A DNA stretch of 10,059 nt from 66-474 sp035277545 (lineage in GTDB: Bacteria > Pseudomonadota > Gammaproteobacteria > Xanthomonadales > Rhodanobacteraceae): assembly GCA_035277545.1 (NCBI GenBank), contig DATEKI010000136.1, positions 1-10,059 on the forward strand, given 5' to 3'. Made by a program: the position numbers and the translations under genes. Positions 6,927-10,059 of this stretch are shown here, one piece after another. Numbering within the stretch: the first letter of the stretch is position 1; every line of letters begins with the position of its first letter. Under the pieces are notes generated by a model. It had not been told where the DNA came from, did not search any database, and worked only from the letters and a program-made list of their open reading frames with translations.

Positions 6927-9900
6927 TTACGCGGCTTTCGACTTCACCGACAGCGTCTCCAGCAATTCGCCCGCCGCGCGCAGGCGATCGGCCGGTTCCG
7001 TCAATTCGAGCATGACGCGCAGCTTGTCCTGTCCATCCAGCTTGTAGATCCGTGGCCGTGTCTGGATCAGGCGGATGATGGTGGCTGGATCGACGTCGGG
7101 CTTTTCACGGAACACGATGCGGCCGCCGGCAGCGCCGAGATCGAGCTTGCGGATACCCAAAGCGGCGGCACGCAATTTCAGCGCGGCGATCGCGAACAGG
7201 TTCTTCGTCGCCGGTGGCAGCAGGCCGAAACGATCGATCATTTCCACCTGCATGTCGCCCAGCGCGGCCTCGTCGCGTGCGCCGGCAATGCGCTTGTATA
7301 GGGTGAGCCGCGCGTGCACGTCGGGCAGGTAGTCGTCCGGGATCAGTGCGGGCATGTGCAGTTCGACCTCGGTGCCGCTGTCGCCGCCGAGGTCGAAATC
7401 CGGCACCTTGCCGGAGCGCAGCGCGTGCACCGCGCGTTCCAGCAGCTCGCTGTAGAGCGCGAAGCCGATCGCCTCGATCTGGCCCGATTGCGCTTCGCCC
7501 AGCAACTCGCCGGCGCCGCGGATCTCCATGTCGTGCGTGGCAAGGGTGAACCCCGCGCCCAGTTCTTCCAACGACTCCAATGCCATCAGGCGCTTTTCCG
7601 CGTCCGCGGTCATGGCCTTCCTGTCGGGCACGATCAGATAGGCGTAGGCACGATGGTGCGAACGACCCACGCGCCCGCGCAACTGGTGCAACTGCGCGAG
7701 GCCGAAGCGGTCGGCACGATCGATCACGATGGTGTTGGCGGTCGGCACGTCGATCCCGGATTCGATGATGGTGGTGCACACCAGCACGTTGAAGCGCTGG
7801 CGGTGGAAATCCAGCATCACCTGTTCCAGTTCGTGCGCGCCCATCTGCCCGTGCGCGACGCGGATACGTGCGTCGGGGACCAGCTCGGCCAGTTCGCGCG
7901 CGGTGCGCTGGATGGTGTCGATGTTGTTGTGCAGGAAATACACCTGGCCGCCGCGCGCCAATTCGCGCTGGAATGCCTCGCGGATCAGGGCGGGATCGTA
8001 CTGCGCAACCAGCGTCTTGACCGCCATGCGTGCGGCCGGCGGCGTCGCGATGATGGAAAGGTCGCGCATCCCGCTCATCGCCATGTTGAGGGTGCGCGGG
8101 ATCGGCGTCGCGGTGAGCGTGAGCAGGTCCACTTCCGCGCGCAGTTGCTTCAGGCGTTCCTTGTGGCGCACGCCGAAACGCTGTTCCTCGTCCACGATCG
8201 CAAGGCCGAGTTCGCGGAATTTCACGTCCGGCTGCAGAAGCTTGTGGGTGCCGACCACGATGTCGAGCTTGCCTTCGGCTAGGCGCTTCAGCGCCCCCTC
8301 GACCTCGTTCTTCGCGCGGAAGCGCGACAACAATTCGACCTTGATCGGGAAATCCGCCAGCCGGTCGGTGAAGTTGTCGTAGTGCTGCTGCGCGAGCAGG
8401 GTGGTGGGCACGAGCACGGCCACCTGCTTGCCGGCGCTCGCGGTCGCGACAGCCGCACGCAACGCGACTTCGGTCTTGCCGAAACCGACGTCGCCGCAGA
8501 CCACGCGATCCATCGGTTGCGGCGCGGCGAGGTCGGCCAGCACCGCGTCGATCGCGGTTAGCTGGTCGGGCGTTTCCTCGAATCGGAAACCTTCCGCGAA
8601 GCGCGCCAGCATCGCGCGGTCGTAGTCGATGGCGTTGCCCTGGCGGGCCGCGCGTTGCGCATGGATCGCCAAGAGCTCGGCGGCAGCGTCGCGAACCTTC
8701 TCGGCCGCCTTGCGCTTGGCGCGTTCCCACGACTCGCTGCCGAGCGAGTGCAGCGGCGCGTGTTCGTCATCGGCGCCGCTGTAGCGGCTGACCAGGCCGA
8801 GTTGCGCCACGGGCACGTACAGTTTGTCGCCATGCGCATATTCGATCGCGAGGAATTCGCCCGGCATGCCGCCGGTTTCCAGCGCGACGAGCCCGAGGTA
8901 ACGGCCCACGCCGTGGTCGACGTGCACGATCGGTGCGCCGATTTCCAGTTCCGTGAGGTCGCGCAGGATCGCCTCGGGATCGCGCTCCGCGGTGCGGCGG
9001 CGCTGTCGCTCCGTGCGTGCGCGTTCGCCCGCAAGTTCGCGTTCGGTGAGAACCGCGATCGGCGGCTGCGCGAGCATGAAACCGCGATCGAGCGGGGCGA
9101 CGGTGATCGCGAACTTTGGCGCCACCGCAGGTTTTTCGCCCTCACCCCCTGCGGAAGCGGTGGGGGCAGAGACGCTGGAACCGACAAACATTTGCCACGC
9201 GTCGACGATCGTCGGGCGCAGGCCGGCGGCAGCGAACTGTTCCAGCAACGCCTCGCGTCGTCCGGCCGAATCGGCGCCGATCAACACGCGCCGTTCGGCG
9301 TGGTCGTCGAGCCATGCTTGCAGGCGTACGGGAAATCCACCCGTCGTCGCGCCGCCGGGGGAAAAATCCGGTGCCGCCGCCGTGCCCGTGTCCGCCGCGC
9401 GCGTGTCGCTGGTGCCGACCAGGTCGATACGCAGCACGCGGTTCAGGCGTTCACGCAAGGATTGCGGTGGCAGGTACAGCTCCATCGGCGGCAGGATCGG
9501 TCGCTCGATGTCGTGCGCGCGCTGGTCGTGGCGGGCCTCGGCCTGTTTCCAGAATTGTTCCGAAGCATCGAGTGAGCCGCGGGCCAGCACGAACAGCGCA
9601 TCGTCGCCCAGGTAATCGAACAGGGTTTCGGTGTGCTCGAAGAACAGCGGCAGGTAGTACTCGATGCCGCCGGGCGTCACGCCCTGCTTCATGTCCTGGT
9701 AAAGCGGGCAGCGGCGTACATCGATCGGGAAGCGCTCGCGCAGGCGGTCGCGGAACGCGCGCATCGCCTCGTCGGTCAGCGGGAATTCGCGCGCGGGGAG
9801 CAGCCTGACCGCGTCCGCCTGGTGCAGCGAACGCTGGGTTTCGGGGTCGAAGGCGCGGATCGATTCCACCACGTCGTCGAACAGCTCGATGCGGTACGGT

Positions 9901-10059
9901 TCGTCGGCGCCCATCGGGAAAATGTCGAGCAGAGCGCCGCGTACCGCGAACTCGCCGTGCTCGCCGACCTGTGGCACGTTGCGGTAGCCGCAGGCTTCGA
10001 GGCGCCGTTGTTCGGTGGCCAAGTCGAGCTTGTCACCGCGCGCGACGGAAAGCCCGCTT
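6927..10059 (-). CDS. mfd: Transcription-repair coupling factor Mfd, 5' end missing
   Basis: 1043 residues of Mfd are present up to the stop at 6929-6927; the frame stays open to the right edge, where SGLSVARGDKLDL continues it upstream. By comparison with E. coli Mfd (1148 aa) about 120-130 residues are missing. Mfd binds RNA polymerase stalled at DNA lesions, pushes it off using ATP, and recruits UvrA. Visible in order: the end of the UvrB-like module (EHGEFAVRGALLDIFPMG); the RNA-polymerase-interacting domain (PIVHVDHGVGRYLGL to KLYVPVAQLGLVSRY, about 8790-8930); Walker A GDVGFGKTE (8469-8495); motif II DEEQRFGV (8169-8192); LTATPIPRT (8091-8117); GRVGRS of motif VI (7659-7676); the RecG/Mfd-type region after it; and the C-terminal domain with MPALIPDDYLPDVHARL. 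Two low-complexity linkers (about 9118-9182 and 9325-9412) lengthen the N-terminal half. The gene is convergent with the aldehyde dehydrogenase, 11 bp apart. Confidence 0.98.
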   Translation of the reverse strand, partial: SGLSVARGDKLDLATEQRRLEACGYRNVPQVGEHGEFAVRGALLDIFPMGADEPYRIELFDDVVESIRAFDPETQRSLHQADAVRLLPAREFPLTDEAMRAFRDRLRERFPIDVRRCPLYQDMKQGVTPGGIEYYLPLFFEHTETLFDYLGDDALFVLARGSLDASEQFWKQAEARHDQRAHDIERPILPPMELYLPPQSLRERLNRVLRIDLVGTSDTRAADTGTAAAPDFSPGGATTGGFPVRLQAWLDDHAERRVLIGADSAGRREALLEQFAAAGLRPTIVDAWQMFVGSSVSAPTASAGGEGEKPAVAPKFAITVAPLDRGFMLAQPPIAVLTERELAGERARTERQRRRTAERDPEAILRDLTELEIGAPIVHVDHGVGRYLGLVALETGGMPGEFLAIEYAHGDKLYVPVAQLGLVSRYSGADDEHAPLHSLGSESWERAKRKAAEKVRDAAAELLAIHAQRAARQGNAIDYDRAMLARFAEGFRFEETPDQLTAIDAVLADLAAPQPMDRVVCGDVGFGKTEVALRAAVATASAGKQVAVLVPTTLLAQQHYDNFTDRLADFPIKVELLSRFRAKNEVEGALKRLAEGKLDIVVGTHKLLQPDVKFRELGLAIVDEEQRFGVRHKERLKQLRAEVDLLTLTATPIPRTLNMAMSGMRDLSIIATPPAARMAVKTLVAQYDPALIREAFQRELARGGQVYFLHNNIDTIQRTARELAELVPDARIRVAHGQMGAHELEQVMLDFHRQRFNVLVCTTIIESGIDVPTANTIVIDRADRFGLAQLHQLRGRVGRSHHRAYAYLIVPDRKAMTADAEKRLMALESLEELGAGFTLATHDMEIRGAGELLGEAQSGQIEAIGFALYSELLERAVHALRSGKVPDFDLGGDSGTEVELHMPALIPDDYLPDVHARLTLYKRIAGARDEAALGDMQVEMIDRFGLLPPATKNLFAIAALKLRAAALGIRKLDLGAAGGRIVFREKPDVDPATIIRLIQTRPRIYKLDGQDKLRVMLELTEPADRLRAAGELLETLSVKSKAA

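Noticed and set aside
7314..8282. A 322-codon plus-strand open frame inside mfd
   Set aside because: It is antisense to conserved Mfd helicase motifs; its residues do not resemble any family and no ribosome binding site was noted.
1..10059. CRISPR array, insertion sequence, prophage, toxin-antitoxin or defence genes
   Set aside because: I saw no repeat-spacer pattern, transposase, integrase, terminal inverted repeats or small paired genes. Base composition is even and every long plus/minus gene is a known family.

Overview
The window is high-GC DNA of one uniform composition and is densely coding. It most likely comes from a gammaproteobacterium of the Xanthomonadales (Rhodanobacteraceae/Xanthomonadaceae type). 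This placement rests on the Oar-like TonB-dependent receptor start with its long arginine-rich signal peptide, on a proteobacterial-type Mfd, and on overall codon use. It is an inference from protein style; no database was searched.

Layout: (1) bases 1-254, minus strand, hold the N-terminus of an Oar-like TonB-dependent outer-membrane receptor, cut by the window edge. (2) Bases 255-633 are a divergent intergenic region with a 14-bp perfect palindrome and a candidate sigma-70 promoter placed so that the next gene could be leaderless. (3) Four genes follow on the plus strand: an APC/LAT-type amino-acid permease (634-1977), a secreted M61 glycyl-aminopeptidase-like metallopeptidase with a PDZ domain (2033-3931), a secreted transglutaminase-like protein overlapping it by ATGA (3928-5421), and an aldehyde dehydrogenase of the coniferyl-aldehyde-dehydrogenase type (5482-6915). 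(4) Convergent to these, with 11 bp between stop codons, lies mfd, the transcription-repair coupling factor (6927-10059, minus). It lacks only its first ~120-130 residues, which lie beyond the right edge.

How the genes may work together: the receptor, the inner-membrane permease and two exported hydrolase-type enzymes with intact catalytic residues would suit a peptide or amino-acid scavenging module. The enzymes would trim peptides outside the cytoplasm and the permease would import the products. The M61-transglutaminase pair is the tightest unit because it is probably translationally coupled. The aldehyde dehydrogenase may have its own promoter, and mfd is unrelated housekeeping DNA repair.

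Nothing here is a clear new defence, mobile or RNA system. The points most worth a second look are the coupled M61/transglutaminase pair, the possibly leaderless permease mRNA, the palindrome in the divergent promoter region, and low-complexity linkers inside mfd, one of which looks like an interspersed-repeat remnant read in frame.
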